Shown piece by piece: positions 24,849-33,144 of a stretch of DNA of 64,000 nt. The stretch is from assembly GCA_023388055.1 (NCBI GenBank), contig JAEWGW010000003.1, forward strand, positions 124,001 to 188,000, read 5' to 3'. Under the pieces are notes generated by a model. It did no database searches. It was given only the letters and a program-made list of their open reading frames with translations, and had not been told where the DNA came from. The stretch's first letter is position 1, and each line of letters opens with the position of its first letter. A program made the position numbers and the translations under genes. Source of the stretch: Bacillota bacterium. Its GTDB lineage: Bacteria > Bacillota > Bacilli > Paenibacillales > NBRC-103111.

Positions 24849-24911
24849 GGGCTGTCCCAAACGTCAATGAAGGTGAAATGAATTCATCCCATTTGACGTT
24901 GCGGACAGCCC
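24849..24911. terminator. Bidirectional terminator with GGGCTGTCC arms
   Basis: GGGCTGTCC (24849-24857) pairs with GGACAGCCC (24903-24911), and inside it AACGTCAA pairs with TTGACGTT. T-rich tails lie on both sides. It separates the transporter from the convergent carboxymuconolactone-decarboxylase-like gene. Confidence 0.85.
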
Positions 24912-24930
24912 TTGTTTGTCTTCGGCAGTA

Positions 24931-25305
24931 TTAAACCTTCTGCAAATCCTTCAAGGTAGCCAGCAGCACATTAAAGGCGGAGATCACCTTGGGCTCGCCG
25001 ATAGCCGGAACCAGATGCAGCAGAATGCCTTTGATATCATCCACGGTCATGCCCACCTTCAGAGCCATAGCATAATGCACACCCAGCTGCTCGTACTGCC
25101 CCATGGTGATCAAGGAGGAAATCAGGCATACCTCACGCCATTCCGGACTGATGGACTTGGTTTGGAAGATATCCCCGTAAGCCACCCCCAGAATATATTG
25201 GGCCAGCTCCGGAAAATGCTCCTGGATGGGGGCAAGCGCCTTGGCCCCGTACTCCCCGGACAAATCGAGAAAATGCTCCAGACCGATCTCGGATGTTTCT
25301 TTCAT
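24931..25305 (-). CDS. Carboxymuconolactone-decarboxylase-like (AhpD fold) protein
   Basis: A 124-residue all-helical protein. SISPEWREVCLISSLITMGQYEQLGVHYAMALKVG matches the family core in spacing, with HYAMALKVGMTVDDI as the clearest short part. Only one Cys (EVCL) is present, so it lacks the CxxC pair of peroxidase-type AhpD and is nearer to the decarboxylase side. The true start is ATG 25305 after AAGGAGGAA. It follows the ThDP enzyme by 46 bases on the same strand and is likely in its operon, suggesting a linked degradation step; the substrate is unknown. Confidence 0.82.
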   Translation of the reverse strand: MKETSEIGLEHFLDLSGEYGAKALAPIQEHFPELAQYILGVAYGDIFQTKSISPEWREVCLISSLITMGQYEQLGVHYAMALKVGMTVDDIKGILLHLVPAIGEPKVISAFNVLLATLKDLQKV

Positions 25306-25351
25306 ATGCAAATTCCTCCTTGGAAAATGAGAGTATACTCTTATGTAAGAA

Positions 25352-26986
25352 TTAGTTCATCACCAGCACCCGGTGGGCGGTAGGCGGGATTTCCGAACGG
25401 TCGGTCAGAAGCTCGATCACGGCTGCGCGCTTCAGGGAAACGGCCTCCTGCAGCGCCTGCTCGAATTGCCCCATGGTTTCGCAGCGGAAAGCGGCAGCCC
25501 CCAGAGACCGGGCAAATTGGCTGGCATCCATCGGCACCTCGAAAATCGTTCCGTCGATGCGTCCGGTGGTTTTTTCCATCCCCTTCAGGGCCATATCCAG
25601 CTGCTTATTGTTTACCACGATGAAAATCACCGGAAGCTCCTTGCACACGGCGGTGTTGATCTCCGCTCCCAGCATCATAAAGCAGCCGTCTCCGGTAATA
25701 CAGAATACCGTTTCGTCCGGGGCTGCGCATTGGGCGCCGATGGACATGCCGATGGCGTTGCCCATACAGGCAAAATAGGAGTCGAACACGAAGCTGCCCG
25801 GGCGTTTGACCTTGTACCATTTGACCGCGTTGAAGCCGTGGCTTCCGTCATCCACATACAGGGTAGACCGCTCCGGCACCAAATCACCCATCCGCTGCAT
25901 CACCGAAGCCAGAGATAACCCTGGCAGCACCGGGAGGGCGTCGGAATAGTTCACATGCGTCTCCGTATCCCGCTTGGGCAAAATCGCTGTTTCCGCCGTT
26001 TCCAGACACTGCCTCAGGTTATGCTTCAGATCCCCGGTTACCGGTATGGTCCGGGAGTGGAGGATTTTGCCGACAAAGGTAGGGTCTATATCAAATTGCA
26101 CCAGGGTAGCCGGATGGTTCTGCGGCTTCAGGTTGCAGATGGTCATATCGCTCAGCCGGGAGCCCATGACGATGAACAGGTCGCTGCTATTGAGCAGCCT
26201 GTCCCCATGTGTGCAGCCGCCTACGCCCACAGGTCCGTGGTACAGCGGATGATCCCAGGCGATGGCGCCTTTGCCGCCGGGGGTGGTGACCACCGGGATG
26301 TTGAAGGTTTCGGCAAAACGAACCAGTTCCTCATGGGCGCCCGAACGGTTAACGCCCTTGCCGGCAATAACCACAGGACGCTCCGCCCGGTTGATGGCCT
26401 CAATAGCCCGTTCCCGGTTGCCCAAACTGACCAGCGGCTCCCGCTGGGGAATCACAAGCCGGAAATCCTCCAGGCACTCGGACTGGACATCGAAAGGGAT
26501 ACAGAGATGTACAGGACCGCCTTTGCCCTCCAGGGCAGCCGCAATGGCATGGTTGAACAGGGTCGGGAAGTGGTCCGCCCGCTCCACCAGCTTGCTGAAC
26601 AGGGTAGCCGGCCGGAACATGTCCGCCAGATCGGCCAGATAGGAAGTGGAATCCTGGCATTGGGGCAGGCCCAGCTCCTTGATGGATTGATGTCCGGTGA
26701 TGAACAGGACGGGGAGATTATTGGCTTTGGCATGGGCGGCTGCGGTCAAGAGATTGGTTCCCCCCGGACCGGAGGTGCCGAAGGCCACACCCAGACGGCC
26801 GGTCTGCAGGGCATACCCTGCTGCGGCAAAACCGGAGCTGGCCTCATGTCTTCCGGGAATAAATTCTATGCCGTAATCCACCATTTTCAATGCTGCGGGA
26901 CATATGGACTTGCCAATAATGCCGAATGCATGGGTAACCTCCAGGCGCCGAAGGGCTAACGCCAGGTGATCTGCAACTGTCTTCAT
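25352..26986 (-). CDS. Thiamine-diphosphate enzyme of the acetolactate synthase/benzoylformate decarboxylase family
   Basis: A 544-residue three-domain ThDP enzyme. The cofactor-activating Glu is in PGRHEASSGFAAAGYA, the central domain follows with ERPVVIAGKGVNRSG, and the metal/ThDP motif is GDGCFMMLGAEI with the partner Asn in VNNKQLDMALKG. It fits the large-subunit-like group that decarboxylates or ligates 2-oxo acids. No ilvN-like small subunit is nearby, so a biosynthetic acetolactate synthase is less likely than a catabolic decarboxylase or lyase. The start follows GGAGGAGAAATC. It is first in a two-gene operon with the AhpD-fold protein. Confidence 0.88.
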   Translation of the reverse strand: MKTVADHLALALRRLEVTHAFGIIGKSICPAALKMVDYGIEFIPGRHEASSGFAAAGYALQTGRLGVAFGTSGPGGTNLLTAAAHAKANNLPVLFITGHQSIKELGLPQCQDSTSYLADLADMFRPATLFSKLVERADHFPTLFNHAIAAALEGKGGPVHLCIPFDVQSECLEDFRLVIPQREPLVSLGNRERAIEAINRAERPVVIAGKGVNRSGAHEELVRFAETFNIPVVTTPGGKGAIAWDHPLYHGPVGVGGCTHGDRLLNSSDLFIVMGSRLSDMTICNLKPQNHPATLVQFDIDPTFVGKILHSRTIPVTGDLKHNLRQCLETAETAILPKRDTETHVNYSDALPVLPGLSLASVMQRMGDLVPERSTLYVDDGSHGFNAVKWYKVKRPGSFVFDSYFACMGNAIGMSIGAQCAAPDETVFCITGDGCFMMLGAEINTAVCKELPVIFIVVNNKQLDMALKGMEKTTGRIDGTIFEVPMDASQFARSLGAAAFRCETMGQFEQALQEAVSLKRAAVIELLTDRSEIPPTAHRVLVMN

Positions 26987-27190
26987 GATTTCTCCTCCAC
27001 TCGGTGTCGGAAATATTGTAATATTTTATTAATATAAGGATAAATCTACTTTAAAATAAATCTTTTGGTTTATTTTGTCAATGAATATTTTGTAAAATTT
27101 TGCAACAATAATGGGAACAGGATTTTTCGGGGAACTGCTATAAATCTGCTTCGGCATCCGTCTTATATACGAAAGGGGGACGGCGGCACC
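26987..27190. other. AT-rich divergent promoter region
   Basis: About 200 bases between the divergent ThDP enzyme and sigma factor genes, much more AT-rich than its surroundings. GGAAC occurs twice (around 27115 and 27140) and CCGTC once before the sigma gene, which hints at an ECF-type promoter, but the spacing does not fit the usual 16-17 bases. Confidence 0.35.
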
Positions 27191-27745
27191 ATGATGGAAG
27201 ACGCACGTATACCCGAGCTGTTCCAGCGGCTGTTCCGGGAGCATTACCCCGGCGTGGCCCGGAAGCTCTATGCATTGACCGGGGATTATGCGGCAGCCGA
27301 GGATTTGGCCCAGGAGGTGTTCCTGCGGCTCTACCGCAATCCCCCCGACCGGCTGGAGGCCGTCGGCGCCTGGCTCCACCGGGTGCTGACCCGGGTGGGC
27401 TACGATTACCTGCGGCAGCAGGCCTCCGGCAGAACCTTATTGGCCAAGGAAACCGCACGTGTGGCGGTTTGGTCGGAGGTTTCTGCCCCTTCGGGAGAGA
27501 CGGAGGTTATCCGCGAGTGGGAAAAGGACGTCGTCCGCCGGGTGCTGCAGAAGCTCTCGGACCGGGACCGGACCGCTCTGCTGCTGCGGGAGGAAGGCTA
27601 CAGCTACGAAGAAATCGCCCGCAGGCTGGACATAAATCCGAAAATCGTCGGCTCCCTGCTGGCGCGTGCGGAGGAGCGGCTGAAGAAAAAATACGGGCAG
27701 GAGGAGGAAGAGCATGGCGGACGAAAGGAAACGAACCGGCGCTGA
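27191..27745 (+). CDS. ECF-type RNA polymerase sigma factor
   Basis: A 184-residue sigma-70 family protein with region 2 (DYAAAEDLAQEVFLRLYR, then VGAWLHRVLTRVGYDYLR) and region 4 (LSDRDRTALLLREEGYSYEEIARRL). The start at 27191 follows a GGGGGACGG site; the open frame continues upstream without sense. Its last 32 bases overlap the anti-sigma gene. The C-terminus has the motif EERLKKKYG, which recurs in the anti-sigma protein as DEQLKRKYG and DEKLRRKYG. The order sigma, membrane anti-sigma, ABC ATPase and ABC permease recalls the Bacillus sigY-yxlCDEFG operon, where the sigma controls its own transporter. Confidence 0.92.
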   Translation: MMEDARIPELFQRLFREHYPGVARKLYALTGDYAAAEDLAQEVFLRLYRNPPDRLEAVGAWLHRVLTRVGYDYLRQQASGRTLLAKETARVAVWSEVSAPSGETEVIREWEKDVVRRVLQKLSDRDRTALLLREEGYSYEEIARRLDINPKIVGSLLARAEERLKKKYGQEEEEHGGRKETNRR

Positions 27746-28961
27746 GCCGGCGTTCGATACGGAACGGGCGTGGGAGCGGTTTGAGCAATTGGCCGCCGGG
27801 ACGGATGAGCAGCTGAAGCGGAAGTACGGACCCGGGGAAGACAGGCTGGCTGAATTTGAAAACCGGGCTGCACAGATCGACGAAAAGCTGAGGCGGAAGT
27901 ACGGGGAGAATGGGCTGTTGGCGCTGGAGGCGGAAGTTCGGGCCCGATGGGAGAAGCTTCAAAACCAATATGAAACGGAAGGTGCAACGAAGATGAAAAA
28001 GACGGAAGCATGGGGAGCAGGAGCAGTACAAACCGCACCGGTTGCCGGAGCAGCGCCAAGTGTGCAGCGAGCTTATACGGGGAACAGCGCCTGGCGGGCG
28101 GAAAAGCCGGGCAGGCGCCGGCTGCGGAGATGGGCTGCCGGAGCGGCTGCCGCTGTGGTGGCGGTGAGCCTGTTTGCGACACCGCTCGGCGACCGGGCGC
28201 TGGCGGCCATGATGCAGACCTTCCGGGTGCAGCATATGGTGGGTGTGGGTATATCGGCGGATGATCTGACCGCTATCTCCAATCTGCTGGAGCGGGGCTC
28301 CCCGGAGGGTGACCAAAGTTTCAGTCTGGCCCAATTCGGCAGCCTGACCCAGTCCGGCGGGGGAGCTTCACGGACTGTGACTTGGAAGGAGGCTGATGAG
28401 CGGCTTGGCGGAGCATTAATCCGGCTGGAGAATGCCGGTGATCCGCAGTACCAGCCGGAGTCCTCCCTCACCTTCACATTGAATGTGCAGGCCGTCAACC
28501 GGATGCTGGCGCGGCTGGGCAGCCCGACCCTCCTGCCGGCCCAAGCGGACGGAAAGGCCATCATGCTGCATGTTCCAGACGGCATCGCTTCCGAGGGCAA
28601 CCTGTCGGGCAAGCCTGTGCGACTGCTCCAATTCGGCAAACCCGTGCTGACGGTGGAGAGCGGCATCGATCCAGCCACGGTCCGGGAGGCCATCCTGGGT
28701 CTGCCCGTGCTGCCGGACAGCCTGCGGACCAAGCTGGCTGCCATCGGGGATTGGCAGACCACCCTGCCGGTACCGGCCTATGAAGGTGTTACCACTGCAA
28801 TGAAGCTTGGCGGCCATGACGCCCTGATGGCTGAGGACGGCAATACCCGCCATGTGTTCTGGCTCGAAGGAGAGCGGATGGGGCTGTTAAGCGGCAGCAT
28901 CACGGATTTCCCGACGGAAGCCGCTTTCCGCAAGGCAGCGGAGGAGCTTGTCCGGCCATGA
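27714..28961 (+). CDS. Putative membrane-anchored anti-sigma factor
   Basis: A 415-residue single-pass membrane protein. The cytoplasmic part (1-138) has two copies of a [DE]E-x-L-[KR]-[KR]-KYG motif at residues 31-39 and 56-64, a weaker third near 80, then a basic patch KPGRRRLRRW. One membrane helix lies at about 140-157 (AAAAVVAVSLFATP). The outside part of 255 residues is of unknown fold with no catalytic motif noticed. Position right after an ECF sigma gene, overlapping it by 32 bases, and the topology argue for an anti-sigma factor; no HXXXCXXC zinc motif is present, so it is not of the ZAS type. Confidence 0.7.
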   Translation: MADERKRTGAEPAFDTERAWERFEQLAAGTDEQLKRKYGPGEDRLAEFENRAAQIDEKLRRKYGENGLLALEAEVRARWEKLQNQYETEGATKMKKTEAWGAGAVQTAPVAGAAPSVQRAYTGNSAWRAEKPGRRRLRRWAAGAAAAVVAVSLFATPLGDRALAAMMQTFRVQHMVGVGISADDLTAISNLLERGSPEGDQSFSLAQFGSLTQSGGGASRTVTWKEADERLGGALIRLENAGDPQYQPESSLTFTLNVQAVNRMLARLGSPTLLPAQADGKAIMLHVPDGIASEGNLSGKPVRLLQFGKPVLTVESGIDPATVREAILGLPVLPDSLRTKLAAIGDWQTTLPVPAYEGVTTAMKLGGHDALMAEDGNTRHVFWLEGERMGLLSGSITDFPTEAAFRKAAEELVRP

Positions 28962-29938
28962 TGATCGACACAGCTGAACTAACCAAAACCTACAATGGCC
29001 GCGGCGGCTGCCGCGGCATTACCCTGCAGGTGCCGAAGGGCAGCATCTTCGGCCTTCTCGGCCCCAACGGTGCGGGCAAAAGCACCTTCGTCAAAATGCT
29101 GGCCGGTCTACACCGCCCCGATTCCGGCGGCGGGACCGTGCTCGGCCATCCGCTGGGCCGGCCGGAGGCGCGGCGCAAGCTCGGGTATCTGCCCGAGCTG
29201 TTCCGCTTTCAGGATTGGCTGACCCCCGTGGAGGTGCTGCGGTTTCATGCTCAATTGGGCGGACTCCAGCCGCGTGAGATACGCGGAGCCACTTTCCGCA
29301 GCCGGATGCGGGACACGCTGGAGCTGGTGGGGCTGGCAGAGGCCGCAGACCGTCGGGTGGGCGGCTTCTCCAAGGGGATGCAGCAGCGTCTGGGGCTGGC
29401 ATCCGCTCTGCTCCTGGACCCGGAGCTGGTGATTCTGGACGAACCTGCCTCCGCTCTTGATCCTATCGGGCGTTATGAAATTCGCAGCTTGCTGAAGCGG
29501 CTGCGGGAGAAGGGCGTCACCGTATTTCTGAACACCCATCTGCTTGAGGATGTAGAGGATCTGTGCGACGAAGCCGCCTTCCTGTACGGCGGTGAGCTGC
29601 TGGCCGCGGGACCGCTGCACAAGCTGCTCAACGGCGCTGAGGATGGCAACGCCGCCAATTGGCGCTTCCGGCTGGGCGGCTGGCTGCCGGAGACCTGGGC
29701 CGAGCTGAACGAAAGCGCAGGCGGGGCGCTTTCCTCCATGCTGCGGCTGGAGGAGTCCGGCACGGACGGCGATGCGGTGCTCACCGCCCGGGTCACCGAC
29801 CGGGAGCAGGCCGGTTATCTGTGCTCCCTGTTCATCCGCAGCGGATTGACTTTGTATGAATCCAGCCCCGAAAAGGGCAGCCTGGAGGCCTGGTTCCTGC
29901 GGATGGCCCAATCCCGCCAAGGAGGTGAACGTTCATGA
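28958..29938 (+). CDS. ABC transporter ATP-binding protein (ABC-2 type partner)
   Basis: A 326-residue ATPase with Walker A GPNGAGKST, Q-loop region, signature FSKGMQQRL, Walker B LVILDEPASALDP and H-loop NTHLLEDVE. The C-terminal 100 residues are an extra domain usual in NatA/CcmA-type exporters. Its ATG overlaps the anti-sigma stop (ATGA), so translation is coupled. With the next gene it forms an exporter that probably answers to the ECF sigma system. Confidence 0.93.
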   Translation: MMIDTAELTKTYNGRGGCRGITLQVPKGSIFGLLGPNGAGKSTFVKMLAGLHRPDSGGGTVLGHPLGRPEARRKLGYLPELFRFQDWLTPVEVLRFHAQLGGLQPREIRGATFRSRMRDTLELVGLAEAADRRVGGFSKGMQQRLGLASALLLDPELVILDEPASALDPIGRYEIRSLLKRLREKGVTVFLNTHLLEDVEDLCDEAAFLYGGELLAAGPLHKLLNGAEDGNAANWRFRLGGWLPETWAELNESAGGALSSMLRLEESGTDGDAVLTARVTDREQAGYLCSLFIRSGLTLYESSPEKGSLEAWFLRMAQSRQGGERS

Positions 29939-30780
29939 CGGCGTACATACCGGCTATATTTAAGGAGCTAACCCGCAAGCGGGTATTCCTGGTGACCCTT
30001 ATTCTGACTGCCCTCTTCCTGATCCTGTTCGCCTTCGGTGTGCGGGAGTTGGTCGGTGCAGGGGGACTGGGCCAAAGCTCCTCTGCCGAACGGCTGCTGA
30101 ACGGCATGGTGCTTATGGTGATGGGGCTGTTTTTTGCCCAGTTTCTGGCGGCCTTCTTCGTACTTTTCTCTGCTATGGGAACAGTCACCGGAGAACAGGA
30201 AAGCGGGCTGCTGCTGGCGGTAGCCGCCCGGCCCGTACCCCGCTGGAGGCTGTATCTGTCCAAGTGGGTGGGCCATGCCATCTGGATCGCGGTGTACAGC
30301 GCCATCCTGTACATGTCCGTTGTGTGGACCGTCCACAGCCTCGCGGGAATCCCCCTTTTTGCTGCCGATCTGGTGCGGGGATTAGGGCTGTTTATCTGGA
30401 TGCCGCTGCTGCTGCTTTCCCTGACCATGCTGGGCTCCGTGTATCTGCCCATGCTGGGCAACGGCATCTGCGGCGCGCTGCTGTACGGCTTCGCCCTGTT
30501 CACCGGCTTGGTGGAGGGCATCTCCATCTATGGAGACACCCATCCCGCCGTACAGAAGTTCTTCCTCGTGACCAGTCTGCTGCTGCCCACGGACTCCGTC
30601 TACAAACGAAGCCTCTACGAGGTGTTGGGCGGCGCGGATTGGGCAGGAATGGCCGTATCCGATCTAGGCCCCTTCTCCATCCCCAGCATCCCCTCCAACA
30701 TGTACCTGCTCTACACCGTAGGCTATGCGGGGGTACTGCTTTGGCTGGGCTGCCGGGCGTTTAGCCGGAAGGACTTGTAG
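29935..30780 (+). CDS. ABC-2 type permease
   Basis: A 281-residue membrane protein with six predicted helices, starting TAYIPAIFKELTRKRVFLVTL and including the conserved segment MGTVTGEQESGLLLAVAARPV typical of ABC-2 permeases. It overlaps the ATPase gene by four bases and is last in the sigma operon. The exported substrate is unknown. Confidence 0.9.
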   Translation: MTAYIPAIFKELTRKRVFLVTLILTALFLILFAFGVRELVGAGGLGQSSSAERLLNGMVLMVMGLFFAQFLAAFFVLFSAMGTVTGEQESGLLLAVAARPVPRWRLYLSKWVGHAIWIAVYSAILYMSVVWTVHSLAGIPLFAADLVRGLGLFIWMPLLLLSLTMLGSVYLPMLGNGICGALLYGFALFTGLVEGISIYGDTHPAVQKFFLVTSLLLPTDSVYKRSLYEVLGGADWAGMAVSDLGPFSIPSIPSNMYLLYTVGYAGVLLWLGCRAFSRKDL

Positions 30781-30860
30781 TTGGGGGAGCTAACTCGATC
30801 TGAGGTACCCCTTCCGGTACGAATCACTCCCGAGATACCACGATTCGGATACCGCCATGC

Positions 30861-31047
30861 GCTAACGGAACTCAGCGACTCTTACACACTAAAATCCACG
30901 CTTTTCCGGCGCTAACGGAACTGAGACGCTCTTAGCCAACCATAAAGCGCCGAAAACACAAAAAATCCACCGCTAACGGTTCCTGAGTTCCGTTAAAGTT
31001 GGAGTTATGCCAAAATCAGCTTCTAAGCGTCGGATAGTTCCGTTACG
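30861..31047. repeat. Phased repeat element F (two direct plus two inverted copies, 50-bp step)
   Basis: TAACGGAACT is at 30863 and 30913; its inverse AGTTCCGTTA is at 30986 and 31036. Both steps are exactly 50. The outer span is 183 bases (30863-31045). CAGCGACTCTTA and GAGACGCTCTTA follow the direct words. It is a sequence relative of element G, with changes in the flanks. It lies between convergent genes. Confidence 0.9.
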
Positions 31048-31087
31048 CACCTTACAGAGGCCACTAGAACCCCCGCCTGAAACAAAC

Positions 31088-31130
31088 AGCGGCAGCCCTG
31101 GACCGGAAAACTCCGCCCTTGGCTGCCGCT
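31088..31130. terminator. Terminator near the DUF817 gene end
   Basis: AGCGGCAGCC and GGCTGCCGCT form a perfect ten-pair stem. The minus-strand tail (GTTTGTTTC) suits the DUF817 gene. The bases from 31131 to 31318 show no gene or clear repeat. Confidence 0.65.
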
Positions 31131-31318
31131 ATTCATTTGAATCGAGTGCTTACAGCATGTGATACCCGCCCGCCGTCAATTTTGCGGAAGGTTTTTGTGT
31201 CCGTCCGTTCGTCCGGCTGGATCCGCATAGTTGGAAGTGGAGCCTCTTCTGCTCCGGACTGTGGTCCAAAAAGCAAGAGTGCTTTTACCCTCCCTTGCAA
31301 TGCCCCCGCCGCTTGGAC

Positions 31319-32095
31319 TCAACCCGGCTCCGCCCTCCGTGCCGCCTTCACATGCTTCAATTGGGCCACGATGATGACGCTGATGATGACCAGGAGAAAC
31401 CACGAGCTGATTTTGCTCACACCCACCATCCGCCAGGCCTCCCGCTGGTCCGGGTATGTCCAGGCGCCCAGGAAGGTGGCGATATTCTCCGCAGCCCAGA
31501 TGAAGAAGCCGACAATCACAAAGGCTGCACTCAGCGGCATCCGGTACGTAGCAGCCCGCACCCGGTATAGAATCCACGTTTTGCGGAAAACCACAAACAC
31601 CAGCGCCGTCAGCCACCAGCGGAAATCCGGAATAAAGTGGTGCGTGAAAAAGTTGAAGTAAATGGCCCCGCCCAGGACAAATGAAGCCCACCCGCCGGGC
31701 CAGCCCGTCATATCCATCCGCAGCCTGCGCCACACCTGGCACAAGAAGCTGGCCACACTGGCGTACATAAACCCGCTGTACAAAGGCACGCCGAACAGCT
31801 TGGATATCCCCGGCTCCGGGTAGGACCAGGACCCCATATGCACCTTATACAATTCCAGCGCCAGCCCGATCACGTGAAACAGGCAGATCACCTTAATCTC
31901 GTCCCAGGTCTCCAGCCCGCTGCGGTACATCAGGTACTGGACGGCAAGCAGGATCAGCAGAATGGCATCATACCGGTGCAGGAAGGGCACGTCAAAAAGG
32001 CGGGTGAGCGCCAGCGTCCCGAATATGGCAACCGGGAAGATGCAGCTCATGGCCTGGTGATAGCCAAAATGAAGCAGCTGGATCACAGGTTTCAT
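31319..32095 (-). CDS. DUF817 family membrane protein
   Basis: A 258-residue membrane protein with about eight helices. Recognised from GSWSYPEPG, FNFFTHHFIPDFRWW and IATFLGAWTYPDQREAW, the aromatic-rich loops typical of DUF817, a conserved family of unknown function. It follows the HAD gene by 19 bases on the same strand, so the two are likely one operon. Confidence 0.85.
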   Translation of the reverse strand: MKPVIQLLHFGYHQAMSCIFPVAIFGTLALTRLFDVPFLHRYDAILLILLAVQYLMYRSGLETWDEIKVICLFHVIGLALELYKVHMGSWSYPEPGISKLFGVPLYSGFMYASVASFLCQVWRRLRMDMTGWPGGWASFVLGGAIYFNFFTHHFIPDFRWWLTALVFVVFRKTWILYRVRAATYRMPLSAAFVIVGFFIWAAENIATFLGAWTYPDQREAWRMVGVSKISSWFLLVIISVIIVAQLKHVKAARRAEPG

Positions 32096-32114
32096 CCGAT
32101 TCCCCTCCCCATCT

Positions 32115-32837
32115 TCAAAATGCTTGGATGCACCGCATCACTCCCTGTAAGTTGCGCACCACCGGGTAATCCCGGATTTTGAAGGTGTGGTACCAATAGA
32201 GGCGCCAGTCCCGGCACAACAGGATGCTGGGAATTCCCATTTTGCGGGCGCCCTCACAATTGACCGGATTATCGTCCACCAGAACCGCCTGATCCGGCGT
32301 CAGGTCAAGAGCCTCCAGCGCTCTGGTAAATATCAGCCCATCCGGTTTGGTTACCCCGATTTCGGAGGAGAGGACAAAGGACGAAAAATACTGGCGCAAC
32401 CCCGCTTCACGGAAAACATGGTCCAACGACGGCCAAGCATCGGAGACCACAGCCAGCCGGTACCTTCTGCTGAGGGAAGGGATCAGCTCCAGCGCGTCGT
32501 CGAAAAACCGATATTTCTTCCCGTTGTAAACCATATCTGTGGCTAATAACCAAATGGACTCCTCAGATAACTCCAGCTCCGGCAAGGCCTGAGAGAAAAT
32601 CCAGTAAAATTCCAGGAAAAGGTCAAATTCCTCCTCCATATCCCGGACCCGGCTTTGTTTGGTCAGATAGGCGCTGGCCTCCTGGAAAGCCCTGCCGATG
32701 AGGGCTTTGTCGAGGGAGCGGTATCTTTTTTTGTTCACAATGGCAAAAAACCGGGGCGGTATCCACCAGTTTCCGGTGCTGGGGCCGTTCAGAACCCGGC
32801 CTGAATCAAACAAAATCCCTTGGATTGTCGGCTTCAT
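32115..32837 (-). CDS. HAD-superfamily hydrolase
   Basis: A 240-residue HAD-like protein. Motif I is ILFDSGRVLN: the nucleophile Asp is present, but the usual Asp two residues later is Gly, as in FDxGGVL-type members. Motif II is VVSDAWPS, the Lys of motif III is in GVTKPDGLIF, and motif IV is AVLVDDNPVN. The missing acid/base Asp means it may be a poor phosphatase or act on another bond. The start has GGAGAATGG upstream. It precedes DUF817 in an operon. Confidence 0.85.
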   Translation of the reverse strand: MKPTIQGILFDSGRVLNGPSTGNWWIPPRFFAIVNKKRYRSLDKALIGRAFQEASAYLTKQSRVRDMEEEFDLFLEFYWIFSQALPELELSEESIWLLATDMVYNGKKYRFFDDALELIPSLSRRYRLAVVSDAWPSLDHVFREAGLRQYFSSFVLSSEIGVTKPDGLIFTRALEALDLTPDQAVLVDDNPVNCEGARKMGIPSILLCRDWRLYWYHTFKIRDYPVVRNLQGVMRCIQAF

Positions 32838-33030
32838 CTTCCATTCTCCATCCCTTTTGACCCTATAGTGTCATCATAAAGGTGAAATAACGCAAGAAAA
32901 ATAGAAAGTTGGTGTATAGCAATTTCCTATTTTTCCTTATCCAAGCCGCTTAGCTGCCAGCTGTTGAGCATTCCCCGTCAGCCATCGCATCGTCAGCCAT
33001 CCAGCCATCCGGCAAGAATGTTTTCCGCAT
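32838..33030. other. Noncoding gap with inverted repeat upstream of the HAD gene
   Basis: GAAAAATAG (32896-32904) and CTATTTTTC (32927-32935) form a nine-base inverted repeat about 60-100 bases upstream of the HAD start, a possible operator. CAGCCATC recurs three times near 32979-33009. No gene is visible. Confidence 0.4.
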
Positions 33031-33096
33031 AAAAACAGGCTCCTCTCAGCAGCAGATGTGGCAGCATAACTGCTTCAAGAGGAGCCTGCCGTTTTT
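33031..33096. terminator. Bidirectional terminator after the DUF2339 gene
   Basis: CAGGCTCCTCT and AGAGGAGCCTG pair over 11 bases around a loop of about 31 bases, flanked by AAAAA on the left and TTTTT on the right. Confidence 0.85.
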
Positions 33097-33144
33097 AAGA
33101 TGATTACGGCTGCATGTTACCCGCTATAACCGGACCCTAATCGG

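Noticed and set aside
27065..27190. N-terminal extension of the sigma factor
   Set aside because: The extra 42 residues come from AT-rich promoter DNA and do not resemble a sigma factor; ATG 27191 has a ribosome site.
28073..28762. Minus-strand open frame opposite the anti-sigma gene
   Set aside because: It is a shadow frame in GC-rich DNA; the plus-strand gene has a clear membrane helix, coupling overlaps and operon context.
30861..31047. Element F (and G) as an insertion sequence or MITE
   Set aside because: No terminal inverted repeat with target-site duplication was seen, no transposase is near, and the inner 50-base phasing is not a MITE feature.
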